NCBI GenBank assembly: GCA_900708905.1
Contig: CAADRB010000002.1
Span: 4,095,632-4,159,631, forward strand
Direction of reading: 5' to 3'
Origin: Hymenolepis diminuta
Lineage: Eukaryota; Platyhelminthes; Cestoda; Cyclophyllidea; Hymenolepididae
Length of the DNA stretch: 64,000 nucleotides
The translations under genes were made by a program, and so were the position numbers. The stretch's first letter is position 1; each line of letters opens with the position of its first letter. This document shows, in pieces, positions 48,690 to 63,600 of this stretch. Under the pieces are notes generated by a model that saw only the letters and a list, made by a program, of their open reading frames with translations, made no database searches and was not told where the DNA came from.

Positions 48690-51600
48690 ATGGACGCAGG
48701 AACTATTTTCGATGATCGACCGAGAGCGGAAAATTTACCGCATCTTCTGGTGAGTTTATTTATTATTTATTATATGTTTTATTTTACAATTTATTAATGA
48801 CAAATAATTTGGTACCTGATAAAGTATTAAATTATTGTCCAGAAAGTGATTTCATGTATTTAGAACGTATTTAATTTTACTTGAATTCACTAACATATTA
48901 TTGGAAGTTTTTCTTTTAAAGGTTGTTTTTTATAAATAAGTGTATTTTTCCACTTAGATGTGTTAAACTAATCGAATGTGTACATATCCGTAAATATTTA
49001 AATCGTTTAGCAATGACTCTCGTGTTGCCTAAGCAAATATTTAATAATGTATTTAGTTATATATAAACGAATCCATTTTCTTAGAAAATTTATTCCAACA
49101 ACCTATTATTGGATTATTATTATTATTACTAAATATTTGTAGCTAAGATATGTCATGCCCAATTATTCCGTCATGGGACCTACCTTTTTTGCATTTCCCA
49201 GATAAGGGACCTATTGAACTGGTTTTAAATAAAAGAAAATTATAAAATGAAGTTCGCACATGGACTGAGAGGAAGGATGTAAATTCGTGCGAAGTTCAAT
49301 GAGCCCGAGCTGTTATTGTTAGAATCCTGATTATCATATTGATTTGTAAAAAACCTCTTCCTTTTAGTCTGGAATAAACATGGAATATATTGGTGAAACT
49401 CATCAAGCCCTTGAACAAGAACTGGACTATCAAACCTACCTCGAAGATGAACTCAAAAATTACGTCGCAAGAGTAAGCGCCATTTCTTTTAAGCTTAATT
49501 TCCATTCATCAATTTCAAATGACCAATCGTGTATTCCAAATCTAGGGCCTATATTCTCAACATGATGCTGTCAATCTACAGACCCTCATCGACATCAATC
49601 GAGAGCATCTTGAATCTCTTTCCCCAATCACTAGTTTGGAACATATGTTTTCCGTAAGTATTCCCTTTTGCGTTGAAGTGAACTAAATAGTCATTCTAAA
49701 ATAAGCTTATCACTGATACGATGAGAGTTTTTGTATATGCGTGATTGTCACCTTCTTATGAAATGATAAATTGAAGTGAGTTAAAAGAGAGCGTTTGGCA
49801 CAATGACCAACGTGTGTAATTTCCTTGGTATAACTGTAATTTCTCTCTCTCCATGTGAATGAGAATGTGCTTTCTGCGAGCGTTTGCTAAGCAGCGGTGG
49901 AGGTTACCAGGTGACATTACTACAACGGAGAGCGCGTTATGCAAATTCTAAGTCATTTTGCATAAAGCAGAATACAAGATTAATGTTTCTCGATGACCCT
50001 TAGACCTTTTCAATCTACCTTGTATTCTTGTATTCATTATCGTCCACATTAAGATATTTTAGGGTCAAGAAATGACACTTTACCAATTAATAGATTGTAA
50101 CTTAGCCCAAAAATATTAGTAAAAATTATTCTCTTTTTAGTTTCTGGAGAGAATTAAAATCGTGCAGTTTCTTCCGAGCATTTTACAATTACTAAAAACA
50201 TAAATAAAAATACCAAGATTGAATCTTAATATTTAAATGCCAAATAGATAAAATATTCTGATTTATTTGGAAACTTGTTAACACAATATCATAATTATTT
50301 TGCAGGAAATCTCACAAAAAATTTCAGATCGCGCAGTGGATCTTGTGAATGTTCGAGACAGCCCAGCCTTTTGGGATCGGGTAAGTGTCTTTTTTATGAA
50401 CTGTCGACATCGCTACTGATTAAATTTTAAGTAACAATGGCCTTTCCATATCAATTATTTACAGAACTTGAGTAAAAATATGCGTGCCTGCTGGAAGACA
50501 GTCCAACGCTTCTCCTATATCAGCAGAGTTCATATTTCAAATGCTTCAGAATATCAAATGGTAAGAAAGACGCAAAACATAAAAGTACATTAAAAATATT
50601 AGAAAAAATCTTACCTTCCATATCCACTTCAGTTCTACTACAACTGTGATCATTTCATCAAATCCCTTCACAAAAAAGCTGAAATGAACTACAATCGCTA
50701 TCGTGATATTGATACTGACTATCCATCTGTTTCAACCTCTCGGCTTAACACTTACATGACCGTAAGTCAATTAAAACAATTTAATCCAATCAATAGTTCC
50801 AAAAAGCTAATGAATTTTCATACTTATAGGATGGTCTTTCAAAATTCCAATCCTTGGCCTCAGAAGTTATACGCCTGGTGGATAAAGCACATCGTGTCAA
50901 TCCAGTCTATCTGCGGGTACGAGGTCTCAGTCGTCCCGTTTCAGGTATCATGCTCTGTGATTACTCCACAAAGAACTTCAGTCTACGAGCTGGACAACAC
51001 GTCTATGTTCTGGACAATGCTTATGTGACACCTTTGAATACCAATTCAGATGTAACTGAGGGTTCGGAAACCTCGGAATGCAGTACCTGCACATATTGTT
51101 GTGGACTTCACCATCATCACCATCCAGGTTGTGAAAACTGTGGAGTTCCATTGTCTACTACCACAACAACTGAAACAACTCCAGCTGAAGAAGGAACGGA
51201 TTCCGCTGATTTGGCACAAGGAACGCCAGCTGTTATGCAACGAAGACAACCCAGTGATATCTTATCTGCTGTAGAAGAAACAACCGGTTCAAGCGAAGAG
51301 TCGACGGTGACTAGCTCTCCAGGATGTAGTCATACCTTCTGCAGTCAACGAGAGCCTGTTATGTGGAAGGTTCGTACTTCTGATGGTAGTTTGACGGTTG
51401 ATGTCCCAGCAGTCACTGTAATGATCAATGAACGTGACGAAGAAGCTATTGCCCATGCTCATGAGTAAGTGTGCTCAATGTATTACTTAATTTATTCCTC
51501 TCTACCGACTTGTTATTTCTATTTTGTTCTATCTTACAGAATCTACGAGTTCTTCACAAGTATGTGGAGAGAAGCAATTGATATCTGGCTAACTAAAGGA

Positions 51601-54600
51601 GTCAAAGCTCTTACCAACTACTTTTCAACTCTAATTGAAGCCAAGGTGAGTGTCTTGGAAACTTAGTTTATTCCTCATCAAAATTACTGCGTGCTAACAC
51701 CATATCTTAAATAATTTATATTTAAATAACTTTAAATATTTTTTGCAGTGCTCATCGTAAGAAATATTTTATAGACATACAAAAGCGTGTTACTTAAACC
51801 CCCTGTTTTATTGATATATAAACGTGTATGAACAAAAAAGGTACCCGATAAACATAAGTCAATAAAAATAATCATTTATTGCTTTTAACTTCTAAAATTG
51901 ATAATTTACCTCATTTAAAATATGAATAAAGTGTTTCTAAAAACCCAGTTTACCAAATGCCATTTCGACTGCTCGGTGATGGCTATTCTTCTTGAATTAA
52001 TGTAGCATATCCACTTGGAAAGTGAAAGAATTTTCGAACAGTTCTTGGATGAGGTTCAGAGAGCCTTTCCCATTCAAGATGCCGAAAGTGCATCAGCAAA
52101 CAAAATCCTCAATGAGATAATCGAAACATTAAGAACGAAAATAAGACGACAAGAAACCCGTAAGTGAAAGTTTCCTTTACATGCTACTTATTTATCTCTT
52201 CTCCAAATAACAGTGTTTTTTCAATTTATTTTCAAGATGAGAAAGCAACTGACGAAACTTACATTAGAATAACTGAAGTTGCAACCTATCGTAAAACGGT
52301 TCAGAAAGTTAGAGTAAGTCAATTTAATCTAATCGATATCAGTTACTTCCCAAGATTAAAATTTTTCAACTTTTATTTTTATGGAAATAATAAAAATAAA
52401 TTTTTCAAAACTCTCGATCAAAAGTATAACTATTGTACTGAATTAAAGTTAGTAGCCATTTAAATTGCACCGCATTATCTTTTGATAGGATCACGTCAAC
52501 CAAATCAGGCGATTTATGAAAGACGTTGAGGAGAACACTCGCCGTGGTTATATCGATACAGCCACCTTAAAATCAATGGGAGATCTTAAATATGTTTAGT
52601 AAGTTGTTATATCCCTACCTAATACCTGATGTCTTTTCTAGTGAGGAAACGGTTGAAGAACATAGGAAATTGGAGAAAATGCTACGCCAAGTCAATGCTT
52701 TCCGAACTGGACGAAAATCTCCAGGGGTCCCTGTACAAACAATACACAGTACCTATGGCAAATACTACTCCTCAGCTGAGGAATATTCTAGTGAGTCGGA
52801 TGAGTCACAGTATGATGTGGAGAGGAGTAAGGATTTGTCACCTAGGATTCTGTATGGCAGGGAGGAAACCCACAGGGTAACTGCTCTAACAGATAGACCG
52901 CGATACGTAAGGCGGTCACATGGTGGCGTAGTGGTTGAGACTGGGGAACTGGCAACAGATTCTAGTGACGAATCTGATACCGGACAACCTGGTCGTTCGA
53001 GCAAACTCCTTTACAAACCAACTCATAGACGCCGCGGTGAACAAGTATCGGAGGTCGTTGAGGAGACCAATGACACTGTGATAAGTTCAATGACTCTTGA
53101 TCGAAAGATCAATTTGGAGAAACAGATCAAACGTCCAGGTGAAATTCACATCTCTCCAGATGGACGATATCGTAGCCGACGACAGGTTCATGTTACACCT
53201 GGACCACAAAAAGGTGACGTGTCAATGGTTTATCTACAAATTACGACTGCTAAGAGCACCCAGGACACCATATCTCCGACAGCTGATAATCGCCAAAGCA
53301 GAGGAATTCAAATTGATATTGAGACGATACCTGTGGATGCTAAGGATGTTCTTTACGTTGAGCCAAGAGTTGCATCGTGGCAGAAGAATGCTGCTGGTGG
53401 AATGACACTCAAACACGATGTATCATTGGATCCAATACAATCAGAAAGAGAACGCAGATCAGTTCCGGAAAGAACTATGGAAGCAATCGTGTCTGGAGCA
53501 GCACGAACTGGTGATCACTATGAACGCGGTGTCCAGATGACAAGTCGAGATAAGTATGAAGGAATAATGAAACCTCCAATGTTTAACTATGTCCAGAGAT
53601 CAACGCAGACGGCAGCCTATGTCGAACCGGAGAAAGTAGTTGAGATTAAGCAAGGTGAGGAGGTACATGCTGCTCCCTCAGTTTCAGAAACTCATTCTAT
53701 TGTTTCATCATTCACTGAGGCGCCTAGAGTTACAGCTGGCTTAATTTCAAGTGGCTTGATTCTTAAACAAGCAGACACTAGCTTTGCAACACCAAAGAGT
53801 GAAATTTCAACTGCTATTTCCACTATCGCTCAGGAGCCGGTGAAAAAAGTCGTTCCGAGCACAATCGGCGTTTCCACTGAGCAATTACTTCGCTTAGAAG
53901 ACGCTTGGACGGAAGCCACTATCATTGAGAAAGAACCAGATTCTATCATCAAAGAAGTCAGAATGGTTGGAGAGAAATCAGCACCACCAGTTGAACCGGT
54001 CCCTCAAGCCGTGAAAGTTAGACCATGCCAGACCGCAAAACCACTAGTCAGCGACTTCGAAATACAATCTGAAATTGATACCCAACGCATGGAGTCAATA
54101 ACTCATTTAAGCGAAGAACCTAATGAAGTAGTTATAACCAGTAGTGAGATTAAAAAGACTGTAACACTACCTGCCGGCACCATGACTGACCTCGTAATTC
54201 AAACAGAAAGAGAGCAAGTTATGCGAACTGAACCTCCACTTCGACAAAGAACGGAGGTAACTTCAGCTGTGACTTCATGGATAGAAGTTTCTGGAATTCT
54301 AGAAGCAATTTCTAGTGGTTGGAGTATGGACATAACAAATAGAGGTATCACTGCTCCGGAAATCGTAGTTGCAAGCACTGTTACTTCATCTGAAAAGGTA
54401 TCGGAGCCTCGAGTTGTCCAAATGAATGTTACTACGGAGACGGAATCAGAATATGTAAGCCGTGGCACGGAGACCATGGTCGTTGAAGAGATGATGCCAG
54501 TAATAAGACAGGAAAAGACACTGGAAGTCAAGGCAGAACCTGTTGTACAGCCACGTGTTGTGATTCGATATTGCCAGTCAGCGACACCCTTCAACATACA

Positions 54601-57600
54601 TTACGAGGGTATTACAACACACGAAGAGGCACAAGATAAAGAGGGAGCTTCAACAGCTGGGTCAGAAACTACCTACGTTCCAAAACACCTCGTTGTTGTA
54701 ACAGAACATATCGTTCGTCCGCCAAACATTCGTACAGCTGAAATTCAGGCCTATACAACCGTGGAACCCAAAGTAGTGCCAGCTCTAAGACCCAGACTGC
54801 ATTCTACAGAATTGCAGGCACAAATAAATGCTGAACCTCTGGAAACAAAAACACGTAAAACAGAAGAACGTGTTCAATTGGAAGGAATCGGCATTAGCAC
54901 TGACGCTTCAATAACGTCTTTGGATGCATGGACAGAAACGGTTGTAGCTGAGGAACTAGATAAGCAAATTGTGCCAGAGAGAACAGTGGTGGTTAAGGCG
55001 GAACCTGCTCCAAAACGAGTCATGCATTCAATGGAAATACAAGCTCGATTACCAAGTGCAATGTTTATCCAATCAGTTGAGTGTTCATCTATAGTATCTG
55101 TATCTACCGCATCTATGACGGATGCTATGATCGAACCAGCTAAATCAGCTGTAGTTCATACCGTTCAACGACCTACACCAGAACTTGAAGCTACCATTTC
55201 AACAAGCGTGGAATCACGCCTAGCAGAAAGAGGTATTAGCACAGAGTCTTTGGTGACATATCTTGACGCTTGGACGGAGACAATAACAATTGAGGAACCA
55301 GCTAAAAAAGTAAAAATACATTCTACGCAACTACAAGCACAAATAGCTGCTGATATCTTAGAAACAATAACACATGCAACTGAAGAACAACGAGCTCAAT
55401 TAGAAGGAATCGGTATTAGCACAGAAGCCTTGATAACCTGCTTAGATGCATGGACAGAAGCAGGTATAGCTGAGGAGCCGGCACGACTAATTGAAGCAGA
55501 GCATAAAATGGTGGTTAAAGCAGAACCTGTTGTGAAGCCAATTATGCAGTCAGTGGAGATACAAGCGGTGATGACACCCAGAACAGCTGAAACTATTTCA
55601 GTAATTAGGGAAGAATCAAGAGCAATGACCATTGTGTCAGTTGAATGTCTTCCTCGAGCATCAATGTCCACAGCCTCTATGACAGATGCTATGATTGAAC
55701 CGGCTAAACCGGTTGTGGTGCACAGCGTACCTCCATCAAGACCTTTGACAGAACAAATTTCAAGCGGAAGAATCCAGGAATATACTGACGTAAGCACAGT
55801 TGGTCCAGTTGTAGAATTGGAAACAGACAGCACTAGCGTCGAGACAAGATTAGAAGAAATAGGTATCAGCACTGAAGCCTTAATAAAATGCCAAGATGCA
55901 TGGGCAGAAGCATTATTAATGGAGGCACCAGTGCATCAAATCGAACCCGAGCGTACAATAATTGCCCATGCAGAGCCCGGAATGAAACCGGTAATGCATA
56001 AAATGGAAATACAAGCTGTCACGAAGGCGAAAACAATGGAGATTACTACTCAGACTGCAGAATTGTCAAAGATAATGGCTGTTGTTACCGTCCAAACTCC
56101 AGTGAAAGAGTGCAGATCAACTTCTTTATTGACGGAAGCAATGATTGATTCCGCTAAACCAGATGTATTTAAGAGCGTCCCACAAACTCAAGTCCCAGTA
56201 GAAGTAATTTCAACAGAACGACGCGTTGAAAACACAGATATAGGCATAGACGCTGCGATTCCAGAATATATAACAACGTCAACTTCAAAAGATGAATCAC
56301 GTACACGTCCATCCGAAATCATTTCCAGCATATGGGAAAAGGACATGGCTACTACAGCAACCTCTGTAACTCCTGCATATATTCCCGATGTTGCCAAAGC
56401 AAACAAATGTATCATGGCGGAAATAGCGACACCTACAATAAGCAGAGGAACGGAGACAATTCTCGTTGAAGAACCGATGCCTGTTATTCAACCTGAAAGA
56501 GTGGTTGAAGTGCGTGAAGCACCGCCTATTTCACTGAAAATTGGAACCTCACAGACTTTGCTCCAACCCCTTTCTGAGGGCATTTTCACGAAATTCGAGG
56601 CAGAGTCAGTGCGTCCCATCACCCTCTCCACAGAGACCCAAACAGCGGAACTAAAAGCACCTTATGAAGAAATAACAGAAGTTGTGGAGGTTCCTAAGGA
56701 AGTATTTACTATTTCTAGTCAGACCGAGGAAGTGTCAGTGCGTGTGACGGCAACTATGACTGAATCGATGATCGAACCAGCAAAGCCTACACTTGTACAC
56801 TCAATTCCACCAGCTCCACAAAATGTAATGGAGACTGAAAACATTGGAATTCAATACATTCCAGAGGTGAGAGCTGAAGAAATCCAAGTTGTTGGAGAGT
56901 TCAAGGAGAAACCCATCACTCTTTCAGTTGCATCCCAAGTGGATTTGATTTCGAGCGAAATGGAAGCCGTGACACACATTTCAGAAATACCACGTCCAGA
57001 TTACAGATCTACTGCAACTATAACAGAAACTATGGTAGAACCTACTAATGTTGCAGTTCAGGCTATTCAACCACCTCAGCCATCTTCGATGACTACCTCA
57101 AGTGAATTGTATCTAAAACAAATTGATACTGCAATCGCACCTCGAACAATGGAACTTTCAACCACCGTGTCGTCAATTCCAAGAGTGTCCGTAAGTTCAC
57201 TTGGTATCACGACTGAACCAATGGCTGTACAAGTCGATGGGTGGACACAAGCAGGTTATGCAGAGCCAGAACCAGTAATACAACCTCAGAAAACAGTATC
57301 TATTGTTGAAACAGCACCGCCAGTTCAACCTACAAAGGTCCGAATTGGCAGTTTGCAGTCACCTTATCAGATACGCTACGAAGGAATAACATCAGAAGTG
57401 GAAGTGAAAGAACCACTAGCTGAAGTAGAAATTTCGGCTGTCCAATGTCTTGCCCCAGCTAAAGTCATTCTGGAAACAGCTACTTCTCAGTACATCTACG
57501 TTCCTGAACGCCGTGAAGCTGTGACGGAAGAAATGGCTGCTCCAAAGGCGACCATGCGCACGTATGAAGTACAGGTTTCCTCACCTCAAGCAGAGATGAT

Positions 57601-60600
57601 ATCAAGTGCTTTGGAAGTAAGCCAAGCCGACGTTGGCATTCCCGCTACCGAAAGGATAGTTGGGGTGTGTCGAGGAGTTGAGACAATCACCATTGAAGAA
57701 CCGGTGCCTGTAATTAAACCAGAGAGAGTAGTCGAAGTTAGAGAGGCACCGCCAATTGTGGTTAAACCTGAGCCTGTTAGAGTTAAATATCTTCGCATCC
57801 AAACACAGCCCATGGTGACAGCTGAATCCTCTGTAGCAATAGCACAAGTTGGAGACTTGGCGAAAGAGTCCACTATTACATGGTGTGAAGAGCCGAAGAA
57901 GGTTATCAAGAGTACTGCTACTATCACTGAAAACTTAATAGAACCCACTAAACCAGTTGTTGTGCACTCTATACCCCCTGCACGCCCACAAACCGGTGAA
58001 GCTTCCTCCCAAAGAGTGCTCTCGGCTTCTGATGCCGGTACAGAATTCATGCAGCCTGCAACTGAAACCACCGTGTCTTCAGTACACGAGGTGAGGATTT
58101 CACAACGAGATGAGGAGATGCAAGTCTTTATCAAAACAGAGCCAGAAACCTTGTCAACCCCACACAGACGCCTAGAGTCTGTGGAAGTCCAAGCCCTGAG
58201 AAAAACCGACCAGACTGAATCAACAACTCTTACTACTGAAGAGAGGGCTGAGACTATTTCAAGTGTAGTAGGACCACAGCTATCGGAAGTGGGCATAGCG
58301 GCGAAGATGGCAGAAGTTGGAACGGCCTTATCTTCTGTGGCAGAACAACCTGCTCACAAGGTTCAATTGACAAATGCGGGTATTGATGCACCTGAGATGG
58401 AAATTGGCACTGTGGTGTCTTCGATTGTGGAAACATCTGGTGTGAACCGAGGAACGGAAACCCTGCAGCTTGAGGAACCACTACCGATGATTAAAGCAGA
58501 GAGAGTTGTCGAAGTAAGAGAAGCTCCACCTAAGCCCGTGGCAATTCGATACGGTATAGTCGAGACCTCGAAGGTACAACAGAGAAGTGCAGGTGTTGAT
58601 GCACCTGAGATGGAAATTGGCACTGTGGTGTCTTCGATTGTGGAAACATCTGGTGTGAACCGAGGAACGGAAACCCTGCAGCTTGAGGAACCACTACCGA
58701 TGATTAAAGCAGAGAGAGTTGTCGAAGTAAGAGAAGCTCCACCTAAGCCCGTGGCAATTCGATACGGTCTTATCGAATCTGTAAAATTAAATTTGGTCGA
58801 TGAATCTGTACTGGTTGACTTTTTCCCCAGATCTTCAACGTCTGTTGCCGAAATGCAAACGGATTTATTTGATAGATCAACTGAAATGCTTACTGAATTT
58901 AAGGAAATTGAAATGTCTTCCGCAATTACCTCTTTCCAAGCTTTCATTCCAGAAATGAAATCAACTTCTACAATGTCGGAATCAATAGTTGAACCAGCTA
59001 AGACTGTTACAATTTATAATGTTCCTCAAGACTCAAAACGATTGGATACTTTCGAAGCGATTAGCTCTGTTACAGAAGCCCTCAAATCCCTAAATATTGC
59101 ATCGGCTGGTGTAACGGGTCCTGAACGCGTTGATATAGGTACCGTAAAAGACGCCGAATTATTCCAAAATGTTATTACAACGATAACGCAACCTTCAACA
59201 CGATCAGTCGAAATAACTTCTGGATTCCTAGGACCTGAACATGAAGAAACAGGTATTGAAGCCAGAGAAAGTGAACTGATGACAACACAGACTTCAGTCA
59301 CCGAATTACCGGCCAGAAAAATTTATGCTTCAAACGTTGGCATTGCTACTGAGCCAGCAGTAGTTGGTGTTAGTGTAGGAACAGAAACGACTGCAATAGA
59401 AGAAGCGCCTATCATCAAATCCGAGATAGTTGAAGAAGTTAAGGAGGCACCCCCATTGATGGTCCAACCGTTACCCTTCAAGATAAGGTATGGTAAAACT
59501 GAGACACCGATTCAAGTCCGACATGAAATAATTCATGAGCAGCCAGTGAAGTTGGAAAGCATGATGGTAGCTAAAGCTGATATCCAAGTGACTCAAAAGA
59601 TGGTGCTACGTTCCACTGAAACTGTTATATCTACCAGAACTATCAACTCATCTGTACAGACTGATCTCGCTGTTGAAGTTCAAACTCGTGCAGTATCCAC
59701 TGGTGAAGTAATTGAATTACCACGCTCGCCAAAACTGACAACGAAATCTGGTCATGTACAAGTTCAATCTTCTATACCAGTATATGTTAAACCACAGACT
59801 GACGAAAAGCACTGTAACACTGAGAGCGTACTACAATCTGAAAAGTCGATACAGTTTGTACCTGTGGAAGAACCGAAAGAAGTCATTGACATCGTCGTAG
59901 TCACAGCACAAACGAAAGCCTTTGATTTAAAGAAAGAGTTCGCTGGTGAGCACATTGAGAAAGCAAAGGAAACGATAATATCATCAGCTGTATTCGAGAA
60001 ACCAGTTGGCCAGTCAACTTCGACTATGACAGAAATGCTTATTGAGCCAACTAAGCCTAACGTAGTGTTCTCAACTCCTCCTCTACAACAACCTGAACCG
60101 ATAACCATAGAAGTTGTAGCAGCCGGATGCATGCCACACCAGATAGATACGGGTATTGATGCTCCAATAGTGGAGACTTCATCCACGTTAACATCAAAGA
60201 TTGAAAAAGTGGTTGAGCCAGTCAAACAAACATTCGATGTTCTATCAAGCACCTTAACCACAGAAAGCCGTGATAGAGGCATCCAGACACAGATTGAAAT
60301 TTCAAAAACAGTGACAGAGGTTATTCACAAATCTGTTCAACCTGCTGAAGTGACATCTGGTATAGGAGGTCCAGCATTCCAAGATGAAGGCATCTCTGTG
60401 TTAGCAGAAGGAGTAACAAGTGCTATTACATCCGTGACTGAGGCTAGAGCAGAAAAGATTTTGACCAATAGCGTCGGTATCACCAGTGAGGCAGCTCCAG
60501 TTGGTATTAGCCGTGGAACGGAAACAATAACCGTGGAGGAACCTCTTCAAATTATTAAGCCTGAAAGAGTTGTTGAAGTTCGTGAAGCGCCGCCAGTTGA

Positions 60601-63600
60601 ACGCTCTCAAATGAGGTACGGAAGAGGACAAACAGCAAAGGTGCCAGAATTGAAGCTGGAGTGTACTGCTGTAGAAATTCCTATGAAGGCTAAGCCTGTC
60701 ACGAAATTCGAAGAAGTCCAAGCTGTTCAAGAAATACCTTTATCTGAAGCTACAAGTAGCTTTGAAGGATCAATAGTTTCCATGGAAAGAGTACAGGTGT
60801 GCACAGTGGCAGAGATTGTAGAAAAACCAAAAGAAGTAGTCTCCGCCATACCAATTGTACCAAAACAAACCTCAGTATCATCCCTCCAAGTATCTTCATC
60901 GGACGCTAGATCAACGGCAACCATAACAGAAAGTCGAATCGAACCATCTCAACAAGTCATTGTTCATACTGTTGCTCCAGCTAAGCCTCTGGAAATTGCA
61001 TCCACCGGTTTGAGAATCGAACAGAGAGACGTACAGACTGGCATACATAAGGAAGAATTATCAACAGCTGTAACTACATTAGTTGAGCAGCCTATTCTTC
61101 CATCTGAAGTAACAACGGAAGTAGAAACCACGTATTCTGATTCCCATATAACAGCAAAAGCTGCGGAACTCAAAACAGTTATGTCTTCATGGGTAGAAAT
61201 GATCGTTGAAACAGAATCTGGTCTTGTAGAAGCTGCCCCACCATTGCCTATGGGACCACTACCTATTTCTGTAAGATATATTGGAATACAGACACCAGAA
61301 AAGAAGCATATTGAAGCCATTGCAAACACGGAGCCCATAGACTATCACACTCTTGTTTCTGGCAGGATAGAGAAAGCCTATGAAGTGCAGACAGTTATCG
61401 AGGAGAAAATAATTAAACCTGTAATGATTTCGACAGAAATTCAGGCGATTGAAAAGCCTGAAGTACCTAAATCGTCTGTAATTTCAACTGAGTGGACTGT
61501 AGTGTCTAAGAATATATCATCAGTGACCGAAACCCCAGCAAAAATTGACATTGGTATCATAGTACCAGCTGTTGAAATTCACACAGTGATATCCTCAGCA
61601 TATCAAGCAGAGCCTGAACCAATTGTTAGGGAAGTAGTAACTGAATCGGGACTTAAAGCTGCACTACCGACAGTGATGCAAATCGGAAAAATGCAAACAC
61701 AAACCCAACAGTATGGTAGTACTGCAACAATGACAACTCATGAATTCACACCTACTAAACCTGAAATTGTGACTGTATCGAAACCCAAGGTTAGTGACGT
61801 CGCAGTACAAGTATTCACCACAACTGAAATTCATGATACCATGACGGGTGTTCCTGAAGTTCTAGCTACACCTCTTGAAGTTACAAAAGCACAAGTTGAG
61901 GTAGGCCAAGTGTCAACAACAATGTCATCTCATGTTGAAGAAGAAAAGCGAATTGCCTATGTCAAACTCCCAACAGAAACACCAGTAGTGGATGCCACTG
62001 CGAAAACAACTGAATTTAGAATTGAACCTGCTCAGCCTATTGTAGTACATTCTGTTCCTCCGGCACCAGAATCCATTTCGATAACTACCGGACTAAGTCG
62101 AGCACATATCGATGTAGAAACGGTTACACCAGTAGTCCAGATTAGCAGCACAATATCATCCGTAACTGAAGCTGAAAAACCAAAGATTACTATGCGGTCA
62201 GCATCAACAGGAACTGAACGAGCAGGTCCGCTTATGAGCACTGGAATAGAAACTCAAGAAGCAATCCAAATTATAAAGAAGGAATCTGTGTCTGTGTTCA
62301 CGGATAATACAACAATATCTACTGAGATACAAGCCGTAGTACCCGAGATGAGAGAAACTATCTCTCATGTTTCTGAAACTCCAAAGAATGTAACATTATC
62401 AACTGCTACCATGACAGAGCACTATGTGGAGACAGAATCAACTAGTTATGTCATGATCCAAACAGACACAGGTATAGCCGCAGAGGCCGAAGGAACGACT
62501 ACTACAGTATCATCAGTGACCGAGAAAGAGATTTCAAGACGAGCTGTTGGTGTTGTGACCAAAGAAAGACCTGCCTACGTCGATGTAGCGTCTGAAACTG
62601 TGTCTACTGTTGTTAAATACGCTGCCACACAGAGTGCACCACCTCTTAAAGGCCCGGATCACGTTCACACTTCAACGATGACAGCCGAAGAGATTGCACC
62701 CAAGAAAATTGAATTCAATTATGCAGTACCACCAGCAGCAGTGCTTCCAGACCTCATGGATAGTGGAGTGCAAACACAGAAAACACCAGTTTCTGAATCC
62801 CTAACTATGACAGAGGTCACCAAACAGAAATCTATTAACCTACAAACAGAAGAGGAATTCATCTGGGAAGAGGAAATTCCTACTTTAGTACGACTTAGGT
62901 GTCTGCCAGCTGAAACTATTCCTGCCATAAAGAAAAACTCTAACATCCAATGCTCAATAATGGAATCACCACCTGAATCAATTGCTGAAGAAAAGGAATC
63001 AGAGAAATTTGCTTATGAGGAAGTTGAGGTTGCTGAAACTACCTACAAATTCACTGATACTCAAGTCACAGAGACAATGACTAAGAAAGTACCATTGATG
63101 GAATGGGCTGGATTTGCCCCTAGCACTGGTTTCAACAACGCGGAGTGTAGTCAAGAGTTTTATGAATTATTCAGAGCAGTTAGGAAATCTGTATGGGAAC
63201 GCTGCGTAACGGAAGAGTTAGAGGAATATTTCGCTAATGTCGGCTATGCAATGCTCAATCCATCTATCTATGAGGAGATTTTGAGTAGACGTTACCTGAA
63301 AGAATATGTTGGACAAACGCAGGAGGCTATTTTGGCCGAAGTCGGTTTGCAATTCCCGTATGAAACAGCTGTTCAAGAACCATTCGAATATGAAGTTACC
63401 ACTAAGACGGAAGAAATTGTTGAAGAATCCTACATTAGTCGACTTAGACGAGGAGTGATTTCAGAATCGGAAACCTACACTATTCTTGCAGGAACAGATT
63501 TTGAAATCCAAGTGAGAATGGAGCCAGAGCAGCGCACAGAAAGCCCAATTCGCATAACCGAAACTCACGAATCATTTGCATACGAACAACCTCCAGTGAT

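Noticed and set aside
51749..51756. An 8-nt microexon (TGCTCATC between GCAG and GTAAG) in plakin intron 8
   Set aside because: Flatworms do have microexons, but 8 nt would break the phase-0 join of exons 8 and 9.
52592..52641. ATG at 52592 as the start of the giant open frame
   Set aside because: It lies in the end of exon 11 and the 43-nt intron in a different frame from exon 11. The upstream exons join in frame through 52598/52642, so this ATG is not needed.
54199..61338. Long antisense open frames across the giant exon (up to 236 codons, e.g. 57586-58296 and 58363-58947)
   Set aside because: They mirror the sense repeats and arise because the sense codon use avoids the triplets that read as stops on the other strand. 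They have no independent domains or splice structure.
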